Positions 34,683 through 44,726 of a stretch of 64,000 nucleotides of DNA are shown one piece after another (the stretch's first letter is position 1; every line of letters starts with the position of its first letter). The DNA comes from Bacillota bacterium (GTDB taxonomy: Bacteria; Bacillota; Limnochordia; DTU087): positions 1-64,000 of the forward strand of contig JAAZMR010000028.1 of assembly GCA_012798695.1 (NCBI GenBank). Reading direction: 5' to 3'. The notes under the pieces were generated by a model. It was given only the letters and a program-made list of their open reading frames with translations, did no database searches and was not told the DNA's origin. Position numbers and translations under genes: made by a program.

Positions 34683-36132
34683 GATGAAGGGCCCCGCTTT
34701 CTGCTGCCCACGCGGCCTCAAGAATCGCTTCCGGCAATGTCGGGTGAGCATGAATAGTCCTCGCCACTTGCCTGGCCGTCAATCTATGCTGTACTGCTAA
34801 GGTGATCTCTCCGATGAGGTCAGTCGCTCCCGGACCAACTACGCTTCCCCCAATAATGATACCGGTATCTGGCTCGGTAACTAACTTAACAAAGCCTCGA
34901 CTCATGCCTAGAGTAAGTGCTTTGCCATTGCCGGCAAAGGGAAAGCGCCCCACCTTCACCGCTATGCCCCGCGCCTTTGCCTCATCCTCACTGATACCTA
35001 CAGCTGCTATTTCTGGATCAGTAAAGATAGCATTGGGCACAGCACGATAATCCATCACACTATGTTGTCCTAAGATATTGTCAACAGCCACTATGCCTTG
35101 ATGAGAGGCCACGTGGGCCAGCATCAGTTGGCCAGTTACATCACCAATGGCATAAATATTCTCTATGTTGGTCTGCATTCTGTCATCTACCCTGATGCCT
35201 CCGCTGCTGTCATCAAGTTCAATTCCCAGCTCAGCAGCACCCACACCTTCCAGAAAAGGCCGCCTACCCACAGCCATCAGCACTTTTTCCGCAGAGAGCT
35301 CCGGAAAAGCCTCACCGGTGACAGCATGCTCAAAAGCCACCACACCCTGGCCATCCGCCCCTTCTTCGATAGAGGTGACTTTGGCACTAGTATGGATCTT
35401 AATACCTGCTGTTCTAGCACTCCGGAACACTTCTTGGGACAGGTCATGATCGAGCAGGGATAATATCCGATCTAGGTACTCAATAACTGTTACCTTTACG
35501 CCTAACCGGGCAAAGATAAAGGCAAACTCCATTCCAATAACACCACCGCCGATGATCACCATGCTGCTAGGCAGTTCTTGGAGTTCCAAAGCTTGAGTGC
35601 TATCGATTGTGTAACTGCCGAGCGCCCCAGGGATGGGTAAACTCACCGGCTCAGAACCAGTAGCGATGATTATATGTCTAGCTTTAACCAGAGTTTCGTG
35701 ATCTGTGGTTTTGACTGCTACAGTTTCCCGATCGACAAGCCGCCCCCACCCGCCTAGCACTGTTACTGTGTGCTTATTGAGCAGTGATTCTACTCCCTTG
35801 ACTAAGCCAGACACAACCCGATTCTTGCGAGCCATTGCCCGTCCAAAATCCACCTGGATGTTTTCCCCACGGCAGCCATATCTGGCAGCCTCCTGCATAG
35901 TCTTGTATACTTCGGTTGTTCGAACTAAAGCTTTAGTCGGAATACATCCCCGGTTAAGGCAAGTACCCCCAGGGGTATCCTTTTCAATCAATACCACACG
36001 GGCTCCCTGTCGCGCCCCATAGATAGCGGCAACATATCCACCAGGCCCACCCCCGACAATTGCGATATCATATGCGGCTGACTTCGGATCCAGATCGCCA
36101 CCGACATGAATGCGATCATCGTGCACTGCCAC
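34672..36132 (-). CDS. lpdA: Dihydrolipoyl dehydrogenase (E3)
   Basis: This 486-residue FAD-dependent enzyme reoxidises dihydrolipoamide with NAD+. The FAD motif IVGGGPGGYVAA is at about 25-36. The redox pair Cys58 and Cys63 are in GGTCLNRGCIPTK. An NAD-binding IGGGVIGMEFA, a second FAD segment IYAIGDVTG and the active-site HPTLPEA near the C terminus follow. The first 20 residues are an extra leader with no lipoyl domain. Two GTG starts (36132 and two codons later) are possible after GGAAGGGGG. No E1, E2 or GcvH gene is nearby, so its partner complex is encoded elsewhere. Confidence 0.95.
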   Translation of the reverse strand: MAVHDDRIHVGGDLDPKSAAYDIAIVGGGPGGYVAAIYGARQGARVVLIEKDTPGGTCLNRGCIPTKALVRTTEVYKTMQEAARYGCRGENIQVDFGRAMARKNRVVSGLVKGVESLLNKHTVTVLGGWGRLVDRETVAVKTTDHETLVKARHIIIATGSEPVSLPIPGALGSYTIDSTQALELQELPSSMVIIGGGVIGMEFAFIFARLGVKVTVIEYLDRILSLLDHDLSQEVFRSARTAGIKIHTSAKVTSIEEGADGQGVVAFEHAVTGEAFPELSAEKVLMAVGRRPFLEGVGAAELGIELDDSSGGIRVDDRMQTNIENIYAIGDVTGQLMLAHVASHQGIVAVDNILGQHSVMDYRAVPNAIFTDPEIAAVGISEDEAKARGIAVKVGRFPFAGNGKALTLGMSRGFVKLVTEPDTGIIIGGSVVGPGATDLIGEITLAVQHRLTARQVARTIHAHPTLPEAILEAAWAAESGALHLAD

Positions 36133-36153
36133 AGACCCCCTTCCTAAGTTCCT

Positions 36154-36795
36154 CTATTCGTGCTCGAAAACTGCCTGCATGAGGCGCCTAGCTTCCTTCT
36201 CTATAACCTGATAATCCTTTGCTCTCACTGCCTGGGCCGGGACCAAAGAACCGCCTACCCCTAAAGCCGTTACACCGGCTTGCAAAAACTCCTGGGCATT
36301 GTCAGCAGAAATACCTCCCGTAGCCATCAACGGAATATGTGGCAGGGGACCTTGTAGGCTGCGAAAATAGCTGACGCCAAGCACACCTGCCGGAAATACT
36401 TTCACTAAGTCTGCCCCATATTCATAAGCAGTTAGGATCTCTGTTGGCGTCATCGCTCCGGGCATGACTAGTTTCCCATAACGTCCACAGACCTCAATAG
36501 CAGTCTGGTTGACTGTGGGTGTCACGATAAAATCAGCTCCAGACAGGAGCATGACGCGGGCGGTCTCTCCATCCAGTACCGTTCCCACTCCCACAGCAAT
36601 ACTATCCGGCAAACGTCTTCGCACATCTTCGATTATCCTGGTGATGCCGGGCGTCTCGGCAGTGAACTCGAGAGCCTGGATGCCTCCTTCTACCAGTGCG
36701 GCTGCTATGTCATACGCATAATCAGCCGGTACCCGTCGCACAATAGCTACGACTTTGGTGTCCCGAACCATGGATAGAATAGTCTCTCGATCCAT
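36154..36795 (-). CDS. eda: 2-keto-3-deoxy-6-phosphogluconate aldolase family
   Basis: This 213-residue class I aldolase splits KDPG (or related 2-keto-3-deoxy acids) into pyruvate and an aldehyde phosphate. It has KVVAIVR, the glutamate in ALEFT, DFIVTPTVN, MPGAMTPTEI and the Schiff-base lysine in LVKVFPAG. Family members also act on 2-keto-3-deoxy-6-phosphogalactonate and 4-hydroxy-2-oxoglutarate. First gene of the eda-lpdA-lplA run, 21 bp ahead of lpdA. AAAGGGG lies upstream of the ATG. Confidence 0.9.
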   Translation of the reverse strand: MDRETILSMVRDTKVVAIVRRVPADYAYDIAAALVEGGIQALEFTAETPGITRIIEDVRRRLPDSIAVGVGTVLDGETARVMLLSGADFIVTPTVNQTAIEVCGRYGKLVMPGAMTPTEILTAYEYGADLVKVFPAGVLGVSYFRSLQGPLPHIPLMATGGISADNAQEFLQAGVTALGVGGSLVPAQAVRAKDYQVIEKEARRLMQAVFEHE

Positions 36796-36833
36796 ATATG
36801 CATTACCCCTTTATCGGAATTCGAAAACCCCAA

Positions 36834-36876
36834 CAAAAAAGGCGGCCCTCTGCCTGTTCGGCTAAAGACCGCCTTA
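36834..36876 (-). terminator. Intrinsic terminator of the rplM-rpsI unit
   Basis: In the leftward direction AAGGCGG pairs with CCGCCTT across a loop, followed by a TTTTTT run (36835-36840 on this strand as A-run). It sits between rpsI and eda and separates the ribosomal superoperon from the metabolic genes. Confidence 0.85.
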
Positions 36877-36894
36877 TACACATAACAATAGTCA

Positions 36895-37302
36895 TTAACG
36901 CTTGGAGAACTGCGGAGCCTTGCGGGCTTTCTTCAAACCATACTTATGCCGCTCTTTCATGCGTGGATCTCGGGTCAAATACCCTGCCTGCTTCAGTGAG
37001 GTGCGGAGATCCCCATCATACTCCAAAAGCGCCCGGGCAATACCATGGCGGATAGCTCCTGCCTGCCCAGACTTACCGCCTCCTCTGACATTCACCTTCA
37101 CATCAAACTTACCCTCTGTCCCGGTCAGTGTCAGGGGTTGACGGCAGATGGTTTCCAAGACGTCACGGCCAAAATACTCGTCTATTGGCCGTTGGTTTAT
37201 GATAATGTTGCCGGTCCCTGGCCTCAGGTAAACTCTGGCAACAGAACACTTTCTTCGTCCCGTACCATAGTACTGGTTTAGCTCTGCTTGTGCTTTAGCC
37301 AC
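36895..37302 (-). CDS. rpsI: 30S ribosomal protein S9
   Basis: This 135-residue protein of the small-subunit head has a C-terminal tail ending KAPQFSKR that reaches the P-site tRNA. The family start [19 protein letters not shown] and [10 protein letters not shown] are present. It is the last gene of the superoperon, 68 bp behind rplM, and is followed by an intrinsic terminator. Length is normal. Confidence 0.97.
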   Translation of the reverse strand: MAKAQAELNQYYGTGRRKCSVARVYLRPGTGNIIINQRPIDEYFGRDVLETICRQPLTLTGTEGKFDVKVNVRGGGKSGQAGAIRHGIARALLEYDGDLRTSLKQAGYLTRDPRMKERHKYGLKKARKAPQFSKR

Positions 37303-37370
37303 CTAGTTATCCCCCCTTTCCTCGTTTCTTGGCATCATCTCGGTACAACTATCTAGATTTTCAAACTTAT

Positions 37371-37823
37371 TTATTTAGCGGCCTCTTGGGCTTCCAGTGG
37401 TTGGGGCATCTGAGCCATATGGGGATGCTCCGGACCGACATATACCTTCAGCTTCTTCATCTGATTCCGGCCCAGGTTATTCTTGGGCATCATACCCCAA
37501 ACAGCCTTGCGAATTACCTCTTCGGGCTTCTTAGCCAGCAAGTCACCTGCTGTCTGGCTGCGCAATCCACCTGGGTAACCGGTATGCCAGTAGTACGTTT
37601 TCTGTTCACGTTTCCTACCGGTAAGCTTGATTTTCTCAGCATTGACAACGATGACGAAATCACCGGTGTCTATATGGGGTGTAAATTGGCTCTTATGCTT
37701 GCCTCGGAGTATGGTGGCAATCTCCGCCGCCAGGCGGCCTAACACCTTATCCTCAGCATCGACTACATACCAGTTCCTCTCGATATCCGCGGGCCTGGCC
37801 ATATATGTCTTATTCTTTTCCAT
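37371..37823 (-). CDS. rplM: 50S ribosomal protein L13
   Basis: This 150-residue large-subunit assembly protein has [35 protein letters not shown] and [10 protein letters not shown] typical of L13. GGGGGG precedes the ATG. A promoter with a leader of about 150 nt drives rplM-rpsI separately from truA upstream. Confidence 0.97.
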   Translation of the reverse strand: MEKNKTYMARPADIERNWYVVDAEDKVLGRLAAEIATILRGKHKSQFTPHIDTGDFVIVVNAEKIKLTGRKREQKTYYWHTGYPGGLRSQTAGDLLAKKPEEVIRKAVWGMMPKNNLGRNQMKKLKVYVGPEHPHMAQMPQPLEAQEAAK

Positions 37824-37979
37824 CAGATTTCCCCCCTTTGACAGAACGGTTGTATAGTAACCGCTCTCAACCGACTTCGCAGCGGCCGGGGCTGTGTACC
37901 GCAGCGGATAGTTAAGAACCGGTTATGATCAAACTATTCGGCAAATCTCAGCTGCATCTCGCCGAGTTTACCGTCTCCA

Positions 37980-38008
37980 ATTGTAATACAGCGCAATACT
38001 GGTGTCAA
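37980..38008 (-). promoter_or_regulatory. Promoter of rplM-rpsI
   Basis: Leftward TTGACA (38003-38008), a 17-bp spacer and TACAAT (37980-37985). It lies just past the truA stop codon, with a long structured leader before rplM. Confidence 0.8.
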
Positions 38009-38039
38009 GCATTTAGTAGCTACCACCAGCCTCATGGCA

Positions 38040-38798
38040 CTACTTGCAGTACTCCACCTCTACCAGATAGAGGCCGCAAGCCGGAGCTGTGGGACCAGCC
38101 TGTGACCGATCACGAGCTGCAATAATGGTACCTACTTCTTCCGGTAGCAATCTGCCTTTACCCACTTCCAAAAGTGTCCCCACAATGTTGCGGACCATAT
38201 TGTACAAAAACCCATTTGCCCGCAAAGTGAACCTCAGCACAGCTCCCTCTGTCTCGACCTGCAATTGATCAATCGTGCGGACTGACGTTCTTGCTGAGCT
38301 GCCACTAGTCTGAAAGGACGCGTAATCCTGCGTCCCCACCAACAACCCAGCAGCCCACTCCATCGCGGCTATATCCAAGGGTTGTGGCACATGATAGACA
38401 TAATTGCGCAGAAACACGCTGCAATGCGGCCGATTGTCCACAATGTAGACATATGTCTTGGCGATGGCATCAAAGCGAGCGTGGAAAGAAAGTGGTACAC
38501 TCTCCGACTGCTTTACCCGTATATCCCTGGGCAAGACACTGTTGAGTGCTGCCGCGAATCGTTCTGTGGGCACAGAAGCATGTGTATGGAAATTCACCAC
38601 CTGCCCTAAGGCATGAGCTCCCGCATCAGTGCGGCCGGAGCCGATAATACGTATGCGCTCATCACAGATCATCGCAATAGCTGCTTCTAACTCACCTTGG
38701 ATTGTCGGCAGTGAAGTATCGTCCTGTACCTGAAATCCATGATATGAGGTACCATCATATTCCACGACAAGCCGGATATTGCGTTTCTGACCGGGCAT
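38040..38798 (-). CDS. truA: tRNA pseudouridine synthase A
   Basis: This 252-residue enzyme makes pseudouridine at tRNA positions 38-40. The catalytic aspartate is in SGRTDAGAHALGQVVNF, and other family segments are VEYDGTSYHGFQ, FHARFDAIAKTYVY and NGFLYNMVRNIVGTLLEVG. It stands between the ECF transporter genes and rplM, its usual place in Bacillota. The rplM promoter begins just after its stop codon. Confidence 0.97.
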   Translation of the reverse strand: MPGQKRNIRLVVEYDGTSYHGFQVQDDTSLPTIQGELEAAIAMICDERIRIIGSGRTDAGAHALGQVVNFHTHASVPTERFAAALNSVLPRDIRVKQSESVPLSFHARFDAIAKTYVYIVDNRPHCSVFLRNYVYHVPQPLDIAAMEWAAGLLVGTQDYASFQTSGSSARTSVRTIDQLQVETEGAVLRFTLRANGFLYNMVRNIVGTLLEVGKGRLLPEEVGTIIAARDRSQAGPTAPACGLYLVEVEYCK

Positions 38799-38912
38799 TC
38801 CCTCTCACCTCTTACACCAACACCTCACTGGACTAGGCCTAATATCACCACCCATACAAGTTAGCATACCAAATGCCTGATCTCAGCCCTATTGCACCTG
38901 TTTGTCAGCAAA

Positions 38913-39710
38913 CTACATAGCCCAGGCTAACCACATAATGAATAGACCACTGCCGATCAAGACCAGGTAGTCAGCTGCCTTAAAGACCAGCTGATTCAGC
39001 TTAGTGCGACCTTCTCCCCCACGATAGCATCTCGCTTCCATTGCCACTGCCAAATCGTCGGCTCGGCGAAAAGCACTGACAAACAGCGGCACCAGGAGCG
39101 GCAAGAGGCTTTTGGCTCGCTGCAGCAAGTTCCCTGATTCGAAATCCGCGCCCCGGGCCATTTGTGCCTTCATGATCTTCTCCGTCTCCTCCAAAAGAGT
39201 GGGTATGAAGCGCAAAGCAATGGTCATCATCATGGCCAGTTCGTGGGCCGGAATCCCCAGTCTCTTACCAGGTCGTAGTAAGCTCTCCAGGCCATCTGTC
39301 AAAGCAATGGGTGACGTGGTGAGGGTCAGAATTGAGGTCCCCACAATCAAGAGGATCAGGCGAATGGCCAGCATGCCACCCCTGGAAAGGCCCTCCCGAG
39401 TCAGTGTCAGAAACTTCCACTGCCACAGAACCTCTCCCTCCGTCATAAAAGAATTCAGAGCAAAGGTCAAGAGAATGATGGCTATCACCGGCCTCAAACC
39501 TCGAAAAAGATAGTGAACCGGTATCTCTGAACGGAGAACAGCTATTCCGATGTACAGGGCCGCCAAACCATAGCCCCAGAAGCTATCAATGAAAAACAAG
39601 CCCACCACCAAGAAACACGTGATCAAGATCTTGGTGCGAGGATCTAGTCTATGCACCAAAGATGCACCCGGGATATACTGTCCAATAGTGATACTCCTAA
39701 GTGTCGGCAC
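38913..39710 (-). CDS. ecfT: ECF transporter transmembrane subunit EcfT
   Basis: This membrane scaffold of about 265 residues belongs to an energy-coupling-factor vitamin importer. It starts ITIGQYIPGASLVHRLDPRTK, has about five hydrophobic helices, and carries the coupling-helix motifs ALRFIPTLLEETEKIMKAQMARGADF and SAFRRADDLAVAMEARCYRGG (Ala-Arg-Gly type) that bind the two ATPases. GTG at 39710, inside the end of ecfA2, gives a family-length protein; a longer frame to 39773 would add a basic extension. Substrate-specific S components are not encoded here. Confidence 0.9.
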   Translation of the reverse strand: MPTLRSITIGQYIPGASLVHRLDPRTKILITCFLVVGLFFIDSFWGYGLAALYIGIAVLRSEIPVHYLFRGLRPVIAIILLTFALNSFMTEGEVLWQWKFLTLTREGLSRGGMLAIRLILLIVGTSILTLTTSPIALTDGLESLLRPGKRLGIPAHELAMMMTIALRFIPTLLEETEKIMKAQMARGADFESGNLLQRAKSLLPLLVPLFVSAFRRADDLAVAMEARCYRGGEGRTKLNQLVFKAADYLVLIGSGLFIMWLAWAM

Positions 39711-40575
39711 CGGTACCAACCCTCGTTTCCTTGGCGAGAACCGCCATGATAGCTTTCTCCGCTTCCGGGACACTTAAGGCACTGGCCGGCAAGTCCCAGC
39801 CTTTCGCCCTCAGTCTTTGCATCAAGGCCGTCATATCGGGGACGCCCAACCCAATTGCTTCTAGACGCTCCCTTTCTGCGAAAATAGTCTTGGGAGGACC
39901 TTCCATGACTATCTCCCCTTGATGCATAACCACCAGCCGATCAGCCAGCCTCGCCACTTCGGCCATATTGTGAGAGACAAAGACAACCGTAAGATTCCTC
40001 TGTTTCTGCCATTCTTCAATTTGGCTGAGCAGCTCTTGTCGGCCCCTCGGATCCAAACCAGCTGTAGGTTCATCCAGAACCAGTACAGATGGTTCCATAG
40101 CCAATACCCCTGCTATGGCTACCCGCCGTTTCTCGCCACCGCTTAACTCAAATGGGGACCTTTCAGCCAAAACAGCATCCACATCCACCGCTGCCAGGGC
40201 TCTCTCCACCCGGCTCTTGACTTCCTCATCGGAGATGCCCATATTACGGGGCCCAAATGCCACATCATCCCATACCGTCTCTTCGAAAAGCTGGTGTTCA
40301 GGATATTGGAAAACTAGGCCTACCTTGCGCCGAATATTCCGCAAGTCGACCCCTTTACGACCAATCTCCACCCCGTCGATTTTTATGCTGCCTGCCGAAG
40401 GACGCAGCAGTCCATTAAAATGTTGAACCAAGGTGGACTTACCAGAACCCGTATGCCCTATAATCGCCATGACTTCACCATCATCGATGGTTAGCTCAAT
40501 ATCCCTAATAGCGATTCTGGCAAAGGGGGTATCGGCATCATATATGTGGGTTAGGCCCCGGATCTCAATTGACAT
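39697..40575 (-). CDS. ecfA2: ECF transporter ATPase EcfA2
   Basis: This 292-residue ATPase has Walker A GHTGSGKST, Q-loop VFQYPEHQLF, signature ELSGGEKRR, Walker B VLVLDEPTAGLD and switch histidine in VSHNMAEV. The YPEHQLFEETV form is typical of EcfA2. It overlaps ecfA1 upstream by 25 bp and ecfT downstream by about 14 bp, so all three subunits are coupled. Confidence 0.93.
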   Translation of the reverse strand: MSIEIRGLTHIYDADTPFARIAIRDIELTIDDGEVMAIIGHTGSGKSTLVQHFNGLLRPSAGSIKIDGVEIGRKGVDLRNIRRKVGLVFQYPEHQLFEETVWDDVAFGPRNMGISDEEVKSRVERALAAVDVDAVLAERSPFELSGGEKRRVAIAGVLAMEPSVLVLDEPTAGLDPRGRQELLSQIEEWQKQRNLTVVFVSHNMAEVARLADRLVVMHQGEIVMEGPPKTIFAERERLEAIGLGVPDMTALMQRLRAKGWDLPASALSVPEAEKAIMAVLAKETRVGTGADT

Positions 40576-41408
40576 AACGCTGTCACCATCTCATCTACTG
40601 TTAAGATCCCTTCTGGCAAGGCAATCGATCTGGCCCGCAAGCGGGATGCTAATTCGATTACCGGTGGCACATCCAGCCGCAGTTCTCTTAACAACGCCGT
40701 TTCCTGAAATACTGTTGCCGGTGAACCCTGCTGCACGAGCTTACCTGCATCCATTACCACTACCCGGCCGGCTTGGACCGCCTCATCCATGAAATGGGTA
40801 ATCAGCACAACGGTGATCCCGTCTTCTTCGTTCAAGCGCCTAACAGTATCCAGTACTTCCCGACGTCCCACCGGGTCCAACATGGCTGTGGGCTCATCTA
40901 AAACCAGGCAGCGGGGCCGCATAGCTATGACACCAGCGATAGCGACCCGCTGTTTTTGCCCACCAGATAGGTTATGGGGCGCCGCTTTTGCATACTCAGA
41001 CATATCGACAATGGCTAGTGCTTCATCGACCCGGGCCCGAATTAGTTGAGGATCCAAACCGAGGTTTTCCGGACCAAAGGCTACATCTTCTTCCACGGTC
41101 GCGGCAACAATTTGATTATCTGGGTTCTGAAATACCATCCCCACTGTCTGTCGAATATCCCAAAGATATTGCTCGTCCTTGGTATTCATGCCGGCTACCC
41201 ATACATCACCATCGGTAGGGATGAGCAAACCATTCAAATGCTTGGCTAAGGTAGATTTGCCCGAACCATTGTGTCCCACTATCGCCACAAACTCACCAGA
41301 GGAGATAGACAGGGTCACCTCATCTAGGGCCGCCTCGTCCAGTTCCCCCTGTTCCCGAGTATAGGAGAAGCATACTTTCTCAAGCTCGATGAAGCTTTCT
41401 AGCCCCAC
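40551..41408 (-). CDS. ecfA1: ECF transporter ATPase EcfA1
   Basis: This 285-residue ATPase pairs with EcfA2. It has Walker A GHNGSGKST, Q-loop VFQNPDNQIV (the EcfA1 form), signature NLSGGQKQR, Walker B CLVLDEPTAMLD and switch histidine in ITHFMDE. It is the first gene of the ECF module, 263 bp after rplQ with a hairpin terminator between, so it may also have its own promoter. Confidence 0.93.
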   Translation of the reverse strand: MGLESFIELEKVCFSYTREQGELDEAALDEVTLSISSGEFVAIVGHNGSGKSTLAKHLNGLLIPTDGDVWVAGMNTKDEQYLWDIRQTVGMVFQNPDNQIVAATVEEDVAFGPENLGLDPQLIRARVDEALAIVDMSEYAKAAPHNLSGGQKQRVAIAGVIAMRPRCLVLDEPTAMLDPVGRREVLDTVRRLNEEDGITVVLITHFMDEAVQAGRVVVMDAGKLVQQGSPATVFQETALLRELRLDVPPVIELASRLRARSIALPEGILTVDEMVTALCQLRSGA

Positions 41409-41496
41409 TAGACATCTCCCCCCGACCGTTTTCCCATCTCCTCTGCCTGGAGTTCTTCTTCAACCAACCTGGCTTTGATTCGACAAGCCGTTTTGC

Positions 41497-41527
41497 AAAA
41501 AGCGACGCAGAGGAACTACCCTCTGCG
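41497..41527 (-). terminator. Intrinsic terminator/attenuator between rplQ and ecfA1
   Basis: A perfect 8-bp stem (41506-41513 with 41520-41527, 6-nt loop) is followed leftward by TCGC and a TTTTT run. It should end most superoperon transcription after rplQ. The rest of this 263-bp gap shows no gene. Confidence 0.8.
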
Positions 41528-41671
41528 ACTTCTCCGCGCTCACTTCCACTGCATATATACCCCTGACCCCAACTGCGCAACCCTGAGCCTCTCTTCCCAA
41601 ATGGCAGGGCTACAACCCTGCAGCTTTGAGCACTTCCTGGAGCTCACTTGTCGCAAAAGAGAGTACCGGTA

Positions 41672-42010
41672 TTAGACTAGCTCCAAAATGCTAACTGGGG
41701 CAGCATCTCCTCGCCTCGGCCCCACCTTCATAATCCGAGTATAACCACCACTGCGCTCCCTATAACGAGGAGCGACATCAGCGAACAGCTTCTCCACGGC
41801 TTCATCTTGCCCCAAAAAGGCCGCAGCCTGGCGTCGGGCATGTAAATCTCCCCGCTTGCCCAAGGTAATCATTCTCTCCACCAAAGGCCTCGCCGCCTTA
41901 GCCTTAGCATCGGTGGTCTGGATCCGCCCTTCCATAAGCACCGAAGCCACCAAATTGCGCAACAGGGCTTGCCTGTGGCCGGCATCGCGTCCAAGTTTCG
42001 CTTGTCTCAT
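41672..42010 (-). CDS. rplQ: 50S ribosomal protein L17
   Basis: This 112-residue protein lies near the peptide exit side of the large subunit. It begins [32 protein letters not shown], a classic L17 start, and ends with [25 protein letters not shown]. It lies 35 bp behind rpoA and ahead of a terminator. Confidence 0.97.
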   Translation of the reverse strand: MRQAKLGRDAGHRQALLRNLVASVLMEGRIQTTDAKAKAARPLVERMITLGKRGDLHARRQAAAFLGQDEAVEKLFADVAPRYRERSGGYTRIMKVGPRRGDAAPVSILELV

Positions 42011-42045
42011 GCTGAAACCCTCCTTCCCCTAAACCCTAACCCTAT

Positions 42046-42987
42046 CTATTCATCTGGTTCTCGCAAAGTTAGTTCTAAGGCCGCCAGCTTCTCCTTCACT
42101 TCTTGGAGGGACTTCTTGCCTAGATTCCTAATTTTCATCATGTCCTCTTCGGTCTTACGCGTCAATTCTTCTACGGTGTTGACTCCCGCCCGCTTCAAGC
42201 AGTTGTAGGACCGTACGGAAAGATCCAGCTCTTCGATAGCCATCTCCAATACCCGATCCTTTTCTTCCTCTTCCTTCTCCACCATAATCTCCAGCTCATC
42301 CCCGGTATCCGTCAGCTCGAGGAAAAGCCGCAAATGTTCGGTAAGGATTTTCGCTGCTACGGTAATGGCGTCATCAGGTGCGATGCTGCCATCTGTCCAG
42401 ACTTCCAAGATCAGGCGATCGTAGTCAGTAATCTGTCCCACTCGAGTATCTTCCACCGTATAATTGACGCGTCTTACTGGCGTAAAAATCGAATCTATCG
42501 GTATAACACCGATCGGATCATCAGGTTTCTTGTTTCGATCTGCAGAAACATATCCCCGGCCCTTACTCAACTCAATCTCCATCATCAGACGGCCATTGCT
42601 ATCCAAAGTGGCGATGTGTAGATCAGGGTTGACAATCTCCACATCCGGCCCATGAATAATATCCCCCGCCAGCACTTCTCCTTCACCCTCAGCCTCAATC
42701 CGTGCCATAATCGGCTCATCGGAATACAGCCTAACTACGAGCTCTTTTAGATTGAGAACTATGTCCGTGGTATCTTCTACTACCCCTTCCACGGTGGAGA
42801 ATTCGTGCAATACTCCATCAATTCTGATCGTGGTTACTGCCGCTCCCGGTAAGGAAGACAACAAGACTCGACGCAGTGAATTCCCCAGGGTTATCCCATA
42901 CCCTCTTTCCAGCGGTTCTACGGCGTACTTACCATAGGTTTCATCGAATTCTAGACATTCGATTTTGGGCTTTTCTATTTCGAGCAT
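42046..42987 (-). CDS. rpoA: RNA polymerase alpha subunit
   Basis: This 313-residue subunit assembles RNA polymerase. The N-terminal domain (to about 230) has [24 protein letters not shown] for dimer formation. After an acidic linker (EKEEEEKD) the C-terminal domain ([48 protein letters not shown]) contacts promoter DNA and activators. ATG 42987 follows AAGGAGG; the longer frame has no family residues. It is preceded by a 198-bp gap with a GGCC-rich inverted repeat. Confidence 0.97.
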   Translation of the reverse strand: MLEIEKPKIECLEFDETYGKYAVEPLERGYGITLGNSLRRVLLSSLPGAAVTTIRIDGVLHEFSTVEGVVEDTTDIVLNLKELVVRLYSDEPIMARIEAEGEGEVLAGDIIHGPDVEIVNPDLHIATLDSNGRLMMEIELSKGRGYVSADRNKKPDDPIGVIPIDSIFTPVRRVNYTVEDTRVGQITDYDRLILEVWTDGSIAPDDAITVAAKILTEHLRLFLELTDTGDELEIMVEKEEEEKDRVLEMAIEELDLSVRSYNCLKRAGVNTVEELTRKTEEDMMKIRNLGKKSLQEVKEKLAALELTLREPDE

Positions 42988-43185
42988 CTGCAAAACCCTC
43001 CTTAACGACACAAGGCAGCCGGACTTAGAGGCATCCCAGCCATCCATGGCCGGTCAATCTTACGACTCGGCCTCCAAACTCTTGTAATGGGCATGGCCAA
43101 TAAGGCCATTTCCACTTGGAAGGATCGCCATCCCGACCCCGATCCAGCGGCTGCGCATCCCGAGTCAGTACTCTACCCAGACACA

Positions 43186-43812
43186 TTACCGGGAATAGTA
43201 CTCTACAATCAAGTGTTCCTGTACGGAAATATCCATCTGTTCCCGGGTGGGTACGGCAAGGATTTTGCCTTCCATTTGATCCAAGTTTACCTCCAACCAT
43301 TCCGGCACAGCACGGCCCTCAGCAGCTTCAATATTCTCTCTAATCACCTGTAGGTCACGGCTGTTTCCCCGAACGGTAATCACATCGCCTACCTGCACTT
43401 CGTAGGACGGAATATCAACCTTCCGGCCATTGACAGCAATATGCTCATGCAATACCAGCTGTCTTGCCTGATTCCGAGAAGCTGCAAAACCCATACGATA
43501 TACAATGTTGTCTAACCGCAGTTCTAGAATCCGCAGCAAATTCTCACCAGTAATCCCATCCTGCCGTGAGGCTCGATCATAATAGCGTTCAAACTGACGC
43601 TCCAAAACACCGTAGATACGGCGCACCTTCTGCTTTTCACGTAAGTGCAATCCATACTCTGATACTTTATGACGCCCCTGACCATGTTGGCCCGGTGGAT
43701 AGGAACGCCTTTCTACGGCGCATTTTTCCGTATAACACCGATCACCCTTGAGGAAGAGTTTCTCACCTTCCCGCCGGCACAACCGGCATACAGGTCCAGT
43801 ATACCTGGCCAT
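43186..43812 (-). CDS. rpsD: 30S ribosomal protein S4
   Basis: This 208-residue primary 16S rRNA binder can also act as an autoregulator in many bacteria. It starts [16 protein letters not shown] with a zinc-type cysteine set (Cys9, Cys12, Cys26, Cys31), a form common in Bacillota. The S4 RNA-binding domain follows ([32 protein letters not shown]). Confidence 0.97.
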   Translation of the reverse strand: MARYTGPVCRLCRREGEKLFLKGDRCYTEKCAVERRSYPPGQHGQGRHKVSEYGLHLREKQKVRRIYGVLERQFERYYDRASRQDGITGENLLRILELRLDNIVYRMGFAASRNQARQLVLHEHIAVNGRKVDIPSYEVQVGDVITVRGNSRDLQVIRENIEAAEGRAVPEWLEVNLDQMEGKILAVPTREQMDISVQEHLIVEYYSR

Positions 43813-43915
43813 AGAAACCTAACACCTCCAGTTTTCACTTAAACCAGCTCTTGTTTATAATACCTATTTATACCATCAATCATGCACCTGCAGATAGGCA
43901 ATGCCCTACAGGTAC

Positions 43916-44311
43916 TTAGACCCGCCGGCGTTTCGGTGGCCGACACCCGTTATGAGGAATGGGTGTAACATCTTTAATCAAATTCACGTCCAGACCAGCT
44001 GCCTGTAGAGAACGGATTGCCGCCTCACGCCCCGCGCCCGGACCCTTAACATACACTTCTACTTCCCGCATGCCGTGTTCCATGGCAGCCCTAGCTGCAT
44101 TTTCTGCAGCAAGGCCTGCTGCAAAAGGAGTGCTCTTGCGGGAACCTTTAAAGCCCATATGACCAGCACTGGCCCAGGAGATCACATTCCCCTGCCTATC
44201 ACTAATGGTCACAATCGTATTATTAAAAGTGGAACGAATATGAGCTACCCCACTGGGAACATTCTTCCGCTCCCGTCTGCGGGCCCTTACCCCTCGTCTT
44301 GGTCTCGCCAT
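43916..44311 (-). CDS. rpsK: 30S ribosomal protein S11
   Basis: This 131-residue protein of the small-subunit platform has [29 protein letters not shown] and the closing [12 protein letters not shown] of S11. ATG 44311 has GGAGGG seven bases upstream; earlier in-frame starts lie inside rpsM or too near the ribosome site. Confidence 0.97.
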   Translation of the reverse strand: MARPRRGVRARRRERKNVPSGVAHIRSTFNNTIVTISDRQGNVISWASAGHMGFKGSRKSTPFAAGLAAENAARAAMEHGMREVEVYVKGPGAGREAAIRSLQAAGLDVNLIKDVTPIPHNGCRPPKRRRV

Positions 44312-44333
44312 TACCATACCCTCCTTCCCTAGC

Positions 44334-44708
44334 TTAACTACGTCGCAGTTTGCCGCCAATCGCCCGCTTCGGCCCCTTGCGGGTGCGAGCATTGGTCCTA
44401 GTGCGTTGGCCCCTAACCGGTAATCCCCGGCGATGCCGATAGCCTCTGTATGAACCTATATCCATGAGGCGTTTAATGTTCTGTGACACCTCTCGCCGCA
44501 GGTCGCCTTCTACTGTATATTCTCTATCAATTATTTCTCGAAGACGGCTGACTTCTTCTTCCGTCAAATCGCGAACTCTAGTATCAGGGCTTACATTGGC
44601 TTCGCTCAAAATCGCATTGGATATGGAACGACCAATCCCATAAATATAGGTGAGGGCTATCTCTACCCGTTTATCCCTCGGTATATCTACACCGGCTATA
44701 CGCGCCAT
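44334..44708 (-). CDS. rpsM: 30S ribosomal protein S13
   Basis: This 124-residue protein of the small-subunit head contacts tRNA and the large subunit. It has [24 protein letters not shown] and the basic C-terminal [22 protein letters not shown]. It lies between rpmJ and rpsK as in other Bacillota. Confidence 0.97.
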   Translation of the reverse strand: MARIAGVDIPRDKRVEIALTYIYGIGRSISNAILSEANVSPDTRVRDLTEEEVSRLREIIDREYTVEGDLRREVSQNIKRLMDIGSYRGYRHRRGLPVRGQRTRTNARTRKGPKRAIGGKLRRS

Positions 44709-44726
44709 ATACTTTCACCTCCCACC

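Noticed and set aside
41380-41580. Leftward open frame of 66 codons between rplQ and ecfA1
   Set aside because: It spans the intrinsic terminator, overlaps ecfA1 and has no ribosome site or family resemblance.
43025-43300. Leftward open frame of 91 codons between rpsD and rpoA
   Set aside because: Overlaps the rpsD end in another frame, lacks a ribosome site and matches no family; the gap is better read as an rpoA leader.
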